Source: Clostridia bacterium (lineage in GTDB: Bacteria; Bacillota; Clostridia; Oscillospirales; Acutalibacteraceae). From it: DNA of 33,433 bases. The notes below the pieces were generated by a model that saw nothing but the letters and a program-made list of their open reading frames with translations, did no database searches and was not told the DNA's origin. Within the stretch, counting starts at the first letter, position 1. Every line of letters begins with the position of its first letter. The stretch lies in contig JAGBXM010000008.1 of the NCBI GenBank assembly GCA_017629275.1, forward strand, positions 1-33,433. Reading direction: 5' to 3'. Position numbers and translations under genes: made by a program. Below are positions 22,503 through 31,263 of this stretch, one piece after another.

Positions 22503-22578
22503 TGTAGGGCAGGGATTTATCCCTGCCGAAAGGTTGGTATTTACTTCAAATTGCGGAATGGATGAATCCATTCCCTAT
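22503..22578. repeat. REP-like inverted pair (family C) upstream of the AraC gene
   Basis: The left unit 22503-22528 (GTAGGGCAGGG...CCCTGCC) and the right unit 22553-22578 (minus strand TATAGGGAATGG...CCATTCC) align along their length in opposite orientation. Each forms a hairpin on its own. Confidence 0.65.
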
Positions 22579-22620
22579 AATTTTGACATTCTATAATCAT
22601 TTTAATGAAAGGGTTTAATT

Positions 22621-23406
22621 ATGATTGTGAAAAATTTGTGCAAATTTATTCCCGATGGGGCAAAATCTGAACTTAAAACCGTCAATTTCATTTTTGAAAC
22701 CGACTTTGCAATACAAAGCCGTGAAATTTCCCTGAAAAACCACATGATTTTTTTAATAAAATCGGGTGACGGAAATTTTTATTTCGACCGTAGTTCGTTG
22801 TCGGTTGGTACGGGTGACCTTGTGTTCGGCTTTTCAGGTGAAAAGTTTAAGGCGGTTGGCGAAAATTTGCAATATTACTATATCGGGTTCAAGGGTTCGC
22901 GTGGTGATGAACTATTTGCGCGATTTGGAGTCAATGCGCTGAACCGAAAATTTACAGGGTTTGAGGGAATGCTGCCTTTCTGGCAGGAGAATATTTTAAG
23001 GGCGACCGACCAAAACATCGACCTTGTTTCGGAGTCCGTTTTGATGTATGCTTTTTCAAGGCTTAACAATATTACCGTGCCGTTGGATGACGTGGCGTTT
23101 TTGCTAACCCGTTTTGCCGAGGAAAATTTCTCTGACCCCCGGTTGTCCTTGCAGACCGTCGCCGAGGAACTTGGTTATAACGCAAAGTACCTTTCGACAT
23201 GCTTTAAGAAAAGAATGAACATCGGTTTTTCGGAGTACGTTAAAACACTTCGCATCAATAACGCCATCTTTTTGATGGAGCACGGGGTTGAATCGGTTAA
23301 AAACGTGGCATTTCTGTCGGGCTTTCAGGACCCGTTGTATTTTTCCAAGGTGTTTCGTGACACCGTTGGAGTTCCCCCAACCGAGTATGTTAAGAGAAAT
23401 AAATAA
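22621..23406 (+). CDS. AraC-family transcriptional regulator
   Basis: A 261-residue activator with an N-terminal cupin-like sensing domain (about 1-150) and a C-terminal double helix-turn-helix (about 165-258). The DNA-binding part shows L-Q-T-V-A-E-E-L-G-Y-N-A-K-Y-L-S in the first helix pair. The second has V-K-N-V-A-F-L-S-G-F-Q-D-P-L-Y-F-S-K-V-F-R, followed by G-V-P-P-T-E-Y. It is transcribed away from the DMT transporter and is the natural candidate to control it and the oxidoreductase. No strong Shine-Dalgarno is seen beyond GAAAGGG about 9 bases before the ATG. The inducer is unknown; a sugar is usual for the family. Confidence 0.9.
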   Translation: MIVKNLCKFIPDGAKSELKTVNFIFETDFAIQSREISLKNHMIFLIKSGDGNFYFDRSSLSVGTGDLVFGFSGEKFKAVGENLQYYYIGFKGSRGDELFARFGVNALNRKFTGFEGMLPFWQENILRATDQNIDLVSESVLMYAFSRLNNITVPLDDVAFLLTRFAEENFSDPRLSLQTVAEELGYNAKYLSTCFKKRMNIGFSEYVKTLRINNAIFLMEHGVESVKNVAFLSGFQDPLYFSKVFRDTVGVPPTEYVKRNK

Positions 23407-23438
23407 AGACACCGAATGCCAAGCATTCGGTGTCTTTT
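23405..23438. terminator. Bidirectional terminator between araC-like gene and purC
   Basis: A 12-bp GC-containing stem (23408-23419 with 23423-23434), extended by A/T pairs, around a 3-nt loop, then TTTT. It overlaps the AraC stop codon and lies 14 bases from the convergent purC end. Confidence 0.9.
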
Positions 23439-23451
23439 CATTGAGATTAAA

Positions 23452-24150
23452 TTATCGGTTGTTGATGATTTTGGTAAGCTCAACGGGGTCAACAATCTTG
23501 CCGTCCTTGTAGACGCGCATATTGCCCGAAGCGATCTCGTCGATGAGAACGACCTCGCCGTTGTTGTAACCGAACTCAAACTTGATATCCCACAAATCGA
23601 GACCCAAGGTCTTGAGGTCGTCGGCAACGATTTTGGTGATCTTGAGGGTCTGTTCCTTCATACTCTGGAACATTTCGGGGGTCATAACGCCCAATGCGGC
23701 AAGACCTTCACCGGTAACCAACGGATCGCCCTTTTCATCGTTCTTGAAGGTGCACTCAACGTAGCCGCCATCTAAAACGGTGCCGTCCTTGATGTATTCG
23801 CCGTAACGGCGGATGAAGCTGCCCGTAGCAACGAGTCGGCAGATAACCTCAAGCCCGTTACCGCCCTGTGCCTTGCCGAAGCATTCTGCAGGAAGAACCT
23901 CCATAGTAGCGTTGTCGAGATCGGCCGAAACGTAATGGGTCTTGATGCCTGCTTTTTTAAGCAGTTCGAAGTAGTAGACCGAGGTCTGCAAGTTAGCCTT
24001 GCCGATACCGTCGATGGTAAGACCTACAGCGTTCTCGCCGGGATCAAAAACACCGTCTTTGCCGGTGCAATCGTCCTTGAATTTCAACAGAACGTTGCCG
24101 TTTTCAAGTTCATAAACGTCTTTGGTTTTGCCTTTGTAAAGCATTTTCAT
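23452..24150 (-). CDS. purC: Phosphoribosylaminoimidazole-succinocarboxamide synthase
   Basis: PurC (SAICAR synthetase) joins aspartate to carboxyaminoimidazole ribotide using ATP, in de novo purine synthesis. The protein is 232 residues. It opens with [11 protein letters not shown] and contains the conserved F-K-D-D-C-T-G block, [12 protein letters not shown], and W-D-I-K-F-E-F-G late in the sequence. The ATG at 24150 is chosen because AAAGGGGAC sits 8 bases upstream; an in-frame start 33 bases earlier lacks one. No other pur genes are nearby. It lies 54 nt downstream of ricT and may share its transcript. Confidence 0.95.
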   Translation of the reverse strand: MKMLYKGKTKDVYELENGNVLLKFKDDCTGKDGVFDPGENAVGLTIDGIGKANLQTSVYYFELLKKAGIKTHYVSADLDNATMEVLPAECFGKAQGGNGLEVICRLVATGSFIRRYGEYIKDGTVLDGGYVECTFKNDEKGDPLVTGEGLAALGVMTPEMFQSMKEQTLKITKIVADDLKTLGLDLWDIKFEFGYNNGEVVLIDEIASGNMRVYKDGKIVDPVELTKIINNR

Positions 24151-24204
24151 AATTAAAGTCCCCTTTAAATAGATTACAATCAAATTATCGAAAAACAGAC
24201 AGGT

Positions 24205-25065
24205 TTACTGACCGTCGTCCGAATTGTTGTCCTGTGGTTTGCGTTTGCAACCTTTTGAGCCGCGGATGATATTGATCTCGTCGCGGTGAACCGTGATAGG
24301 AAGCCCCTCCGAACCGTCGAGCTGAACCTTGAGCTTTCCCGTCAAAAGGCTGACATCAACGACGGTACCTTTGCCCTCGGGGGTGTCAACGTAACTGCCG
24401 TTGCGCGGAGTCACCTTATCGAGGAATTCGTAGGCATCCTGTTCGTACTTCAAGCAGCACATCAGTCGGCCGCAGGTGCCCGAAATTTTGGCAGGGTTCA
24501 GGGAAAGCCCCTGTTCCTTGGCCATTTTTATCGAAACGGGCTGGAAGTCAGACAAAAATCTTGAACAGCAGAACGGCTGACCGCAGATGCCAAGTCCCCC
24601 CATCATTTTGGCCTCGTCACGGACGCCGATCTGACGAAGCTCGATTCGGGTGTGGAAATGACCTGCAAGGTCTTTGACCAGTTCTCTGAAATCGACACGG
24701 CCGTCGGCGGTGAAGAAGAACAGTATCTTGGAGGCGTCGAAGCAGACCTCGACGTCGACCAGTTTCATTTCAAGGCCGCGTTCGAGAATCTTTTTCTCGC
24801 AAAATTCGAAGGCGACCTTCTCTTTTTCGCGGTTTTCACGCATTTTTTTCAAGTCGTCCTGATTGGCGGCGCGAACCACCTCTTTAAGCTGACCGACTAT
24901 CTGACTGTCGGGCACGTTGTGATTTTCACTCGCAACCTCGCCGCACTCGGTACCGCGTGATGTGGTAACGATGACGTACGACCCAACGGCAAATCTTTCG
25001 CCCTTGGGACTGAAAGAGTATATTCTTCCGTCGGAACGGAATTTTACACCTATAACTTCAACCAT
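24205..25065 (-). CDS. ricT: PSP1-domain protein RicT (YaaT)
   Basis: RicT, with RicA and RicF, forms an iron-sulfur complex that in Bacillus subtilis promotes RNase Y mRNA processing, sporulation and competence. The 286-residue protein has the PSP1 domain. Cysteines characteristic of RicT are present: C161, C166-C167, C198 and C203-C204, in G-I-C-G-Q-P-F-C-C and C-G-R-L-M-C-C-L-K-Y-E. The tail is basic and then acidic. TAGGAG lies close to the ATG. It follows holB, the usual order in Firmicutes, with a 111-nt gap that includes a small tandem repeat. Confidence 0.94.
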   Translation of the reverse strand: MVEVIGVKFRSDGRIYSFSPKGERFAVGSYVIVTTSRGTECGEVASENHNVPDSQIVGQLKEVVRAANQDDLKKMRENREKEKVAFEFCEKKILERGLEMKLVDVEVCFDASKILFFFTADGRVDFRELVKDLAGHFHTRIELRQIGVRDEAKMMGGLGICGQPFCCSRFLSDFQPVSIKMAKEQGLSLNPAKISGTCGRLMCCLKYEQDAYEFLDKVTPRNGSYVDTPEGKGTVVDVSLLTGKLKVQLDGSEGLPITVHRDEINIIRGSKGCKRKPQDNNSDDGQ

Positions 25066-25147
25066 TTATTTTCTCCTAAAAAGGTTCGTAATCTGTTTTA
25101 CAACATAATATTTTAGCATATTTTTCGGATAATTACAATAGGAAATT

Positions 25148-25189
25148 GAAATTCAGGAAAATAACAAAATGGAAATTCAGGAAAATAAC
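25148..25189. repeat. 18-bp tandem direct repeat at the holB stop codon
   Basis: The same 18 bases occur at 25148-25165 and 25172-25189, a 24-base period. The copy at 25172-25189 covers the last holB codons and its TGA; the other repeats that stop codon downstream. It looks like a recent local duplication. Confidence 0.85.
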
Positions 25190-26106
25190 TCGGCACAAAT
25201 GGCGGCGGCGGTCAACGGCACCGACAAGGGTTGTCCGATATGGCGGCGGTATTCAAGCTCGGTGCGTTCGATGAGTTCCAAAAGCTTGGCCACCGTTGAC
25301 GGTGAAACCGATCCCTTTTTGGTGGCGCATTTTTGTGCTTCGCGTTGGGCAAGAAGCCGCAGTTCGGTCAAAAATGCGGTAAAGCCCAGACGGTCTTTTT
25401 CAAAGCGGTACATACATTTTAAAGCCTCAAAGCGGTCACGCTTTTTTAAAGCCCTCAAAAATTCGGCGGCGGCAAGTACCGCCTCGGCCGCTTCGCCCGA
25501 CAAAATGTCCATTGCTTTTCCGATGTTGCCGTGCGAGTTTTCCAAAGCCTCGTTTATATCGGCTTCGTTTCGACCTGTTTTGAGTGCGATGTAGTCGGCC
25601 GCTTCGGTTCGGTCGGGGTTTTTGACCGACAGCGTCACGCAACGTGAGCGAACGGTGGTCAACAACCCTTGGGCGTTCTGACAAATGAGAATAAACACCA
25701 TAAACTCCGGCGGTTCTTCCAAAACCTTTAAAAACGCGTTTTGTGCAGGTTCGTTCATTTTGTCGCAGTCGATGAGAATGTTGACCTTGCGTTTGGCCTC
25801 GATCGGCATAACAAAAGCGTTGTCACGTATCTCTCGTACCGAGTCGATCTTAAAGGTGGCACCGTCGGGACGGTAGGTTAAAACGTCACTGTGACCGTCG
25901 CGCATCACAAGGTCGCAGATACGACACCTGCCGCAGGGCGCTTTTTCGTCCTCGCAAAGCGCGGCGGCGGTGATGATACGCGCTAAGGTGTGACGTCCGC
26001 TGCCTTTCTCCCCCTCGATAATAAATGCGTGGGGAAAACGGCCGCTTGAAACACAAGCCTCAATGGTTTCTTTAATTTCTTTGTTACCTGCAAAGGTGTC
26101 GAGCAT
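25177..26106 (-). CDS. holB: DNA polymerase III delta-prime subunit
   Basis: Delta-prime is the stator of the clamp-loader complex. The 309-residue protein has the AAA+ fold with a degenerate P-loop, G-E-K-G-S-G-R-H-T (32-40). The zinc module is C51, C58, C61 and C64. The conserved N-A-F-L-K-V-L-E-E-P-P block and the S-R-C sensor are present. The ATG at 26106 is chosen because AAAGAGGAAACC precedes it and the fold begins directly after; an upstream frame extension runs into the opposite deoR promoter. It heads the minus-strand holB-ricT-purC group. Confidence 0.93.
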   Translation of the reverse strand: MLDTFAGNKEIKETIEACVSSGRFPHAFIIEGEKGSGRHTLARIITAAALCEDEKAPCGRCRICDLVMRDGHSDVLTYRPDGATFKIDSVREIRDNAFVMPIEAKRKVNILIDCDKMNEPAQNAFLKVLEEPPEFMVFILICQNAQGLLTTVRSRCVTLSVKNPDRTEAADYIALKTGRNEADINEALENSHGNIGKAMDILSGEAAEAVLAAAEFLRALKKRDRFEALKCMYRFEKDRLGFTAFLTELRLLAQREAQKCATKKGSVSPSTVAKLLELIERTELEYRRHIGQPLSVPLTAAAICAELFS

Positions 26107-26154
26107 AATGGTTTCCTCTTTTTTATAAAATGTGGAAATTATTGTAGTTCCGTG

Positions 26155-26183
26155 TTGACATACCGATATATGTGTGCTATAAT
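26155..26183 (+). promoter_or_regulatory. Consensus promoter of the DeoR/MFS operon
   Basis: A perfect TTGACA (26155-26160) and TATAAT (26178-26183) have a 17-base spacer, plus a TGC extended -10. Such a strong promoter next to a repressor gene suggests autoregulation by an operator overlapping it, but I could not define the operator. Confidence 0.85.
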
Positions 26184-26216
26184 GTTGCAAACTTGTGGAA
26201 TTTTGTGGAGGTTAAT

Positions 26217-26987
26217 ATGCTGGCACAGGAACGATATAAGTATATAACCGAACAGCTTGAAGCTAAAAACTCGATTTCGGTCAACGATATTGCGGCGGCG
26301 CTTTCGGTCTCCATCGAGACGGTGCGCCGTGACCTGATCTTGCTTGAAACACACGGAAAACTCAAAAGGGTTTTCGGCGGTGCGGTGGCGGTCGAGAATA
26401 CTCAGCATTTTTCGAGCTTTGAGAGCCGTCTTGACCAAAATACCGATTTGAAGGCCGAGCTTTCGCGATATGCCGTGTCAATGATCGACAACGGTGACAC
26501 AGTTGCGATCGAGTCGGGCAGTACGGCGGTCGAAATGGCCAAGGTTTTGTTAAAATCCGATCTTGATATTACCATTATAACTCATTCCAACACGGTATTC
26601 AATATTTTAAAGGATAAATTTCGCATTGTGCTTATCGGCGGCGAATACTACAAAGAGGACGACTGTTTCGGCGGTGTTTTAGCCGAGGATTTTTTGAGAA
26701 GGTTCCACGTCAATAAGTCGTTCGTATTCCCGTCGGCGGTCTCCTTCGAAAACGGGATTGAGAGTTATCTTTTACAGACAATGCCAATCCACCGCGCATT
26801 GACCGAGATCTCCGACCGTGTTTTTGTGTGTGCCGATTCGGAAAAGATAGGCTCACGCGCTATGTTTAAATCACTTGAGCTTGACCCCGAGTTTATCTAT
26901 ATCACCGACAGTAAGGCGTCGGATGACATAAAACGCCAATTTGCCGAAAGGGGACTCGTGCTGATTTCGGAGGAACAGAAATGTTGA
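26217..26987 (+). CDS. DeoR-family transcriptional regulator
   Basis: A 256-residue repressor of the DeoR/GlpR type. The N-terminal winged helix (about 5-57) contains I-S-V-N-D-I-A-A-A-L-S-V-S-I-E-T-V-R-R-D-L. The sensor domain (about 70-235) has E-S-G-S-T-A-V-E-M-A and V-L-I-G-G-E-Y, which usually bind a sugar phosphate. The ATG at 26217 is chosen because TGGAGG (26205-26210) precedes it; an in-frame start at 26172 would lie inside the promoter. It overlaps the MFS gene by 7 bases, so the pair is coupled and the transporter probably imports the inducer or its precursor. Confidence 0.92.
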   Translation: MLAQERYKYITEQLEAKNSISVNDIAAALSVSIETVRRDLILLETHGKLKRVFGGAVAVENTQHFSSFESRLDQNTDLKAELSRYAVSMIDNGDTVAIESGSTAVEMAKVLLKSDLDITIITHSNTVFNILKDKFRIVLIGGEYYKEDDCFGGVLAEDFLRRFHVNKSFVFPSAVSFENGIESYLLQTMPIHRALTEISDRVFVCADSEKIGSRAMFKSLELDPEFIYITDSKASDDIKRQFAERGLVLISEEQKC

Positions 26988-28246
26988 AATTAAGTGATGC
27001 AAAACAGAACAAGCTGATATACGTTATATCCATAATGTATGCCAGCGTTTACCTTGCCAAGTTGAACTACGGTGCTTTGGCCGTTGAGATTATCAAGGAA
27101 ATGGGATGCTCCAAAAGCGCGGCAGGTCTGGTCGGTTCGTTTTTCTTCTTTTCATACGGTGTCGGTCAGGTCGTCAACGGATTTTTAGCCAAATATATGA
27201 ATGAAAAGTATTTTATGACGGCGGCTTTGTTCGGTTCGGCGCTTTGCAACCTCGCAATGTGCTTTGCACCCAACATCGGCGTTATGAAGTACATCTGGTT
27301 TGTCAACGGTATCGTTATGTCACCGCTGTGGTGCAACGTTGTCAAGGTTCAGGGCAAATACATATCTGAAAAGAATATGCCGAAATCGTTGTCACTGGTT
27401 GGTCTCACAACACCGTTCGGAACGGCCATAAACTACGGATTGTGTGCCGTTATAATTCTTTTTGTCAACTGGCGTGTTTCGTTCTATATTGCGGCGGCGC
27501 TTATGACCTTTATGGCGATACTCTGGTATTTTACGCTGAATGATATCGAGCATTCAGCCGAGGGTGTTGTGGCGGTAACCGGCAAAATGGACGAAAAGAC
27601 CGACGACAAGTCCGATGGCGCTAAGGCCAAGATCCCCACGGCGGTGCTGACGGGACTAATTATAATGTTTGCCGCAGGTGGTTTTACCCAGTTTGCACGT
27701 GAGGGTATGAACGCGTGGGTACCGAGCATTCTTTATGAGGTTTACGATATGCCGACAACACTTTCGGTCGCGTTGACTCTGTTGTTGCCGTTGGTCAGTG
27801 CTTTAAGTAATTTCTCGTTGGTCGTAATTGAAAGAAAATGCAAGGATTTTCTTTTGATAAGTGTTTTGTTTGTCGGGTTAGCGTCCTTGTCGATGGCGAT
27901 TTTGCTGATGTGTTATCCGCTTAACAGTGCGGTCATTACTCTGACCTGCTTTATCATTGTAAGTATGTGTTGCGCCGCCATAGCCAACATTACCACCAAT
28001 CATATTCCGTTGTTTTACCGTGACCGTTTTGATACGGGAAGTATGGCGGGAATCGGTCAGGGCGCCTGTTACGTCGGAAGCACGTTGAGTACCTTTACCT
28101 TGGGCTATGTTGCCGATAAGGGTGGTTGGTACAACGTGTTCTTGGTTTTGGGTGCGGTTATTATATTCTCGTGTGTAATGTGTGTTGCGGCAAAAATCTT
28201 TACCCGTGAACACCACCATCGCCACCCAAGATATAAATTTCATTAA
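26981..28246 (+). CDS. MFS transporter, GlpT/phosphoester-permease-like
   Basis: A 421-residue major facilitator with about twelve helices. The opening Y-V-I-S-I-M-Y-A-S-V-Y-L-A-K-L-N-Y and the following S-Y-G-V-G-Q-V-V-N-G resemble organophosphate:phosphate antiporters (GlpT/UhpT type), so glycerol-phosphate-like or sugar-phosphate-like substrates are possible. A hydrophilic central loop (about 190-225) separates the two halves, and the C-terminus is His-rich. The ATG overlaps the end of the DeoR gene. DeoR-family regulators bind sugar phosphates, which fits the transporter type, but the substrate is inferred. Confidence 0.87.
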   Translation: MLKLSDAKQNKLIYVISIMYASVYLAKLNYGALAVEIIKEMGCSKSAAGLVGSFFFFSYGVGQVVNGFLAKYMNEKYFMTAALFGSALCNLAMCFAPNIGVMKYIWFVNGIVMSPLWCNVVKVQGKYISEKNMPKSLSLVGLTTPFGTAINYGLCAVIILFVNWRVSFYIAAALMTFMAILWYFTLNDIEHSAEGVVAVTGKMDEKTDDKSDGAKAKIPTAVLTGLIIMFAAGGFTQFAREGMNAWVPSILYEVYDMPTTLSVALTLLLPLVSALSNFSLVVIERKCKDFLLISVLFVGLASLSMAILLMCYPLNSAVITLTCFIIVSMCCAAIANITTNHIPLFYRDRFDTGSMAGIGQGACYVGSTLSTFTLGYVADKGGWYNVFLVLGAVIIFSCVMCVAAKIFTREHHHRHPRYKFH

Positions 28247-28341
28247 AACTTTAAAACAAAAACAAAACCGTTCTTCCCGCCCCATAAAAGGGCGAAGCTT
28301 TCTACCGCCAAATGCTGTCATTGTTGAAATAATAAATCACA

Positions 28342-28379
28342 AAACGACCCGTGGAATCCCACCGGTCGTTTATTTTTTA
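28342..28379 (+). terminator. Terminator after the MFS gene
   Basis: An 8-bp outer stem (28342-28349 with 28364-28371) and a 4-bp inner stem (28351-28354 with 28359-28362), followed by TATTTTTT. Confidence 0.8.
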
Positions 28380-28382
28380 ATC

Positions 28383-28413
28383 CTCCACGGGCGGCCGCGG
28401 ACGTCCGCCTCTA
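28383..28413 (-). repeat. Family C REP-like unit
   Basis: On the minus strand this reads GTAGAGGCGGACGTCCGCGG and continues GC-rich. It resembles the palindromes inside the RAYT gene in length and layout. Confidence 0.6.
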
Positions 28414-28414
28414 C

Positions 28415-28446
28415 AAAAAACCTGCGGATTAAAAAGTCCGCAGGTT
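28415..28446 (-). terminator. Terminator after the dockerin lipoprotein gene
   Basis: A 10-bp perfect stem (28419-28428 with 28437-28446); on the minus strand it is followed by a run of T (28420-28415). Confidence 0.85.
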
Positions 28447-28451
28447 GGGTG

Positions 28452-29984
28452 TTATTTGTAATACGAATATCGCAAAATTCTTCCGCATTCTTTGTTGCGG
28501 TCGTTTATTTCACCGTTGGTAACGTTCGTCACGGCAAATCCCAGGCCAAAATAAAATTCACCGTTGCAAAACTCAAAACTTCTTGCAAAAAGCTTGGTTT
28601 CAAAATGGAAAAGCGTTCTGAAATTTACAAAATCCTTGGTTTCAAGAACAACGTTCACAAAGTCGCCGTTTTGCAGCTCTTTAGAGGCCAAAACGTAGGC
28701 AAAATCGCCCTTAAAAACAACGTCATGTACGTCGTAACCTTGGTAATTTGGAATCACGTTTTTGCCGTAAAACTTGAAATCCTTTGTGGAGTAAAGTCCG
28801 TTTTTCACGAAATAATAGCGGTCGCCCCACTGAAAATCGTGCTGAATCTTCTCGGCATCCTGCACCGTGCTGCCCATAAGCTCGCAAAGGAAGTCGGCAT
28901 TAAGACTGTCGTCAAAAACAAAGTTTCCGCTAACCTCATCATAGGCGTAAAGTCCGTTGTAATCGTGTTCTTCATCGTAATTTTCCGAAAATTGGTCGAA
29001 ATAAAAGGTATACAACTTGCCGTTGAACTTGAAAAACTCATAAATTCTCGGCAAACCCTGCATTTTATATATTTCTCCCTCGATTTTAGTGTCGTAAAAT
29101 CCGGGGTCATCGTTGATATTTTTTTCGTTTTTTATAAGCTCGACTTCTTTAAAATCGGATTGATTCATCTTTTTGGAAAGCTCACCGTCATACACGAAGA
29201 CAGATGCCAGGCCAAGTTCGGTAGTAAGACCATCGTGTTCTTGATAGACGACATTAGAGCCGCAGAAAAAGTATTTTCCGCCGAACTTAACCATATCGTA
29301 ACAATGAATGTTGCCCTTGAGCACTCCCAAATTCGATGCCCATTTGTTTTCGGTTTTTGATTTTACATAAACGTCGCCGTATTGCCAAGTCCTTGCATCA
29401 ACCGAAACTGTTGCCACAAAATCGCCAAAATCGTAAAACTTGTTAATCTGCTCGGATGCAAGCCGTCCCATATCAACGGCGTTGGTCGATCCTTTTGAGT
29501 ATCCGCTGATAATTACAGGACCTTTGTTGTCCCGAGAATTTCCGCCCGCCACCATCACAAGACCGTTGGAAGTGTACATATCATAAGGGTTGCGCGCGGT
29601 GATATTCTCAATGGCCAGATCATTCCATTTTCTGATATTGTTGACGCTCAAATCTTCAAGATTGGCGGTGACGTCCTCGTCCGCCTTGCCAAAAGGCGTG
29701 CCTTTAAGGGCAGAACCTTTGCCGTTGAGATATTTTTCCAAAATTTTGGCATCCTCGGCATCGACCTTGAAATTTCCGTCAAGGTCGCAAAATTCATAAC
29801 GAATTTCGGTGGCCTCGCCGTCAAGATAGTCGTTGAAAAGCGTAAGGTCGGCATTGTTCAGCGCGCCGTCGCCGTTGACGTCACCCATAAACGGGTCCGA
29901 GTTAGCGCCGTTTTCGGAACAAGAGGTCATAAGCAAAAGGCAAATACCAAGCACCAACAGTGTTGAAATTGCTTTTTTAAACAT
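28452..29984 (-). CDS. Dockerin-containing lipoprotein with propeller-like repeats
   Basis: A 510-residue secreted lipoprotein. The N-terminal signal peptide (1-21) ends in L-M-T-S-C, so C22 is the lipidated residue. Directly after it, residues 34-88 form a type I dockerin. Two calcium-binding segments are seen, G-D-V-N-G-D-G-A-L-N-N-A-D and C-D-L-D-G-N-F-K-V-D-A-E-D, each followed by a helix ending in Y-L-(D/N)-G. The rest (about 100-510) has repeated aromatic-rich strands such as F-G-G-K-Y-F-F, F-N-G-K-L-Y-T and F-K-G-D-F-A-Y, suggesting a beta-propeller; no catalytic family is recognised. The ATG at 29984 is chosen for the signal peptide and AGGTG upstream; the longer frame reads repeats. 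The dockerin would bind a cohesin partner at the membrane surface. Confidence 0.85.
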   Translation of the reverse strand: MFKKAISTLLVLGICLLLMTSCSENGANSDPFMGDVNGDGALNNADLTLFNDYLDGEATEIRYEFCDLDGNFKVDAEDAKILEKYLNGKGSALKGTPFGKADEDVTANLEDLSVNNIRKWNDLAIENITARNPYDMYTSNGLVMVAGGNSRDNKGPVIISGYSKGSTNAVDMGRLASEQINKFYDFGDFVATVSVDARTWQYGDVYVKSKTENKWASNLGVLKGNIHCYDMVKFGGKYFFCGSNVVYQEHDGLTTELGLASVFVYDGELSKKMNQSDFKEVELIKNEKNINDDPGFYDTKIEGEIYKMQGLPRIYEFFKFNGKLYTFYFDQFSENYDEEHDYNGLYAYDEVSGNFVFDDSLNADFLCELMGSTVQDAEKIQHDFQWGDRYYFVKNGLYSTKDFKFYGKNVIPNYQGYDVHDVVFKGDFAYVLASKELQNGDFVNVVLETKDFVNFRTLFHFETKLFARSFEFCNGEFYFGLGFAVTNVTNGEINDRNKECGRILRYSYYK

Positions 29985-30067
29985 AAAGACACCTACTATG
30001 GATAGACTCAATTTTAATAATAGGCGTAACGAAAAACCATTCGGTACGCCTTTGTTTGTGTATGCTT

Positions 30068-30100
30068 CGGTTATGCCTCCTTTGTTAAAGGGAGGTTTTT
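30068..30100 (+). repeat. Fragment of a family A repeat
   Basis: GCCTCCTTTGTTAAAGGGAGG forms one hairpin of the family A type without its second hairpin. Confidence 0.45.
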
Positions 30101-30116
30101 GTAGGGGAGTGGGTCT

Positions 30117-30186
30117 GTCATTCTGAGCGGAGCGAATGCAGAGTCGAAGAATCTTTTTAAGATTCCTCACATTTGCTCGGAATGAC
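30117..30186. repeat. Family B inverted pair between trpS and the lipoprotein gene
   Basis: The left arm (30117-30154, TGTCATTCTGAGCGGAGCG...) and the right arm (30158-30186, AAGATTCCTC...GGAATGACA) are imperfect reverse complements. A large hairpin would form downstream of trpS. Confidence 0.7.
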
Positions 30187-30232
30187 ATCAGGCGAACGCA
30201 GAGGTTTGCCCTCACAATCTGAATTTTTTTAA

Positions 30233-31240
30233 TTACAGCACGTAGCCGACCTTTTTCATTACTTTGGAAAGGGTACGGCGGGCAACGTATTCGGCCTTTT
30301 CGGCACCTTCTTTATAGATTTTTTCAAGTTGTGCCTTGTCTGAAATATACATATTATACTTCTCCTGAACCGGGCGCAGCTCTTCAACAACGGCTTCACC
30401 GACCGCCACCTTAAAGTCGCCGTAGCCTTTGCCTTCGAATTCTTGGGTTATCTCGTCGGGAGTCTTGCCCGTTATGCAGGAATATATCTCAATAAGGTTG
30501 TTGATGCCGGGCTTGTTTTCACCGACATAAACTCTTGCTTCCGAGTCGGTGACGGCGCGCTTGAACTTGCGCATAATGACGTCGGGCGAGTCGTTGAGAA
30601 GAATTTTTGCGTTTTCGTTTTCATCCGATTTCGACATCTTCTTCTCGGGGTCCTGCAATGACATAACCTTGGCACCAATGGGTGCGATGTAAGGCTCGGG
30701 AATGGTGAAAACGTCACCGTAAATGCCGTTAAAACGCTTGGCAATGTCACGGGCGATTTCCAAATGCTGCTTCTGGTCTGCACCGACGGGTACAAGGTCG
30801 GGCTTATACAAAAGAATGTCGGCCGCCATCAGAACGGGGTAGGTGAAAAGTCCTGCGTTGACGTTGTCGGCGTGCTTTTGCGACTTGTCCTTGAACTGTG
30901 TCATTCTCGACAGTTCACCGAATTGGGTATAGCAATTTAAGATCCAGGCCAACTGCGAATGAGCCGCAACGTGCGACTGCATAAAGATCAATGATTTCTC
31001 GGGGTCAAGACCGGTACTGAGAAGCATTGCGGCGGCAGAATAGATCTGTTTGCGAAGCTCTGCCGGTTCCTGACGGACGGTGATGGCGTGCAGATCGGCG
31101 ATGCCGAACACACACTCAAACTCCTCCTGCATATTGTTCCAGTTCTTGACTGCTCCGAGATAGTTGCCCAACGTAAACATACCGCTGGACTGAATAAAGC
31201 TTAACGCTCTCTTTTTTTGAGGCACATTATTGTTTTCCAT
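30233..31240 (-). CDS. trpS: Tryptophanyl-tRNA synthetase
   Basis: TrpS charges tRNA-Trp with tryptophan, using ATP, in the cytoplasm. The protein is 335 residues, the usual class Ic length. The HIGH-type signature is T23-L-G-N26 in S-G-M-F-T-L-G-N-Y-L-G-A, and K201-M-S-K-S205 is the second signature. P-V-G-A-D-Q-K-Q-H-L-E is the conserved dimer and tryptophan-site block. ATAAGGAG precedes the ATG. No T-box leader is visible in the 189 bases upstream, which instead contain family A and C repeats. Confidence 0.97.
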   Translation of the reverse strand: MENNNVPQKKRALSFIQSSGMFTLGNYLGAVKNWNNMQEEFECVFGIADLHAITVRQEPAELRKQIYSAAAMLLSTGLDPEKSLIFMQSHVAAHSQLAWILNCYTQFGELSRMTQFKDKSQKHADNVNAGLFTYPVLMAADILLYKPDLVPVGADQKQHLEIARDIAKRFNGIYGDVFTIPEPYIAPIGAKVMSLQDPEKKMSKSDENENAKILLNDSPDVIMRKFKRAVTDSEARVYVGENKPGINNLIEIYSCITGKTPDEITQEFEGKGYGDFKVAVGEAVVEELRPVQEKYNMYISDKAQLEKIYKEGAEKAEYVARRTLSKVMKKVGYVL

Positions 31241-31263
31241 TTTCTTCTCCTTATTTTACATCA

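Noticed and set aside
25169-25594. A 141-codon plus-strand open frame opposite holB
   Set aside because: Its composition (Ser/Arg/Lys-rich) is what antisense of holB gives, and holB is well supported.
28182-29360. A 392-codon plus-strand open frame
   Set aside because: It lies opposite the dockerin lipoprotein gene, has no ribosome binding site or recognisable family, and its opening overlaps the MFS end, terminators and repeats. It is a shadow frame.
30233-31240. TrpS with T-L-G-N instead of H-x-G-H
   Set aside because: Threonine at the first position is common in Gram-positive TrpS, so it is not unusual.
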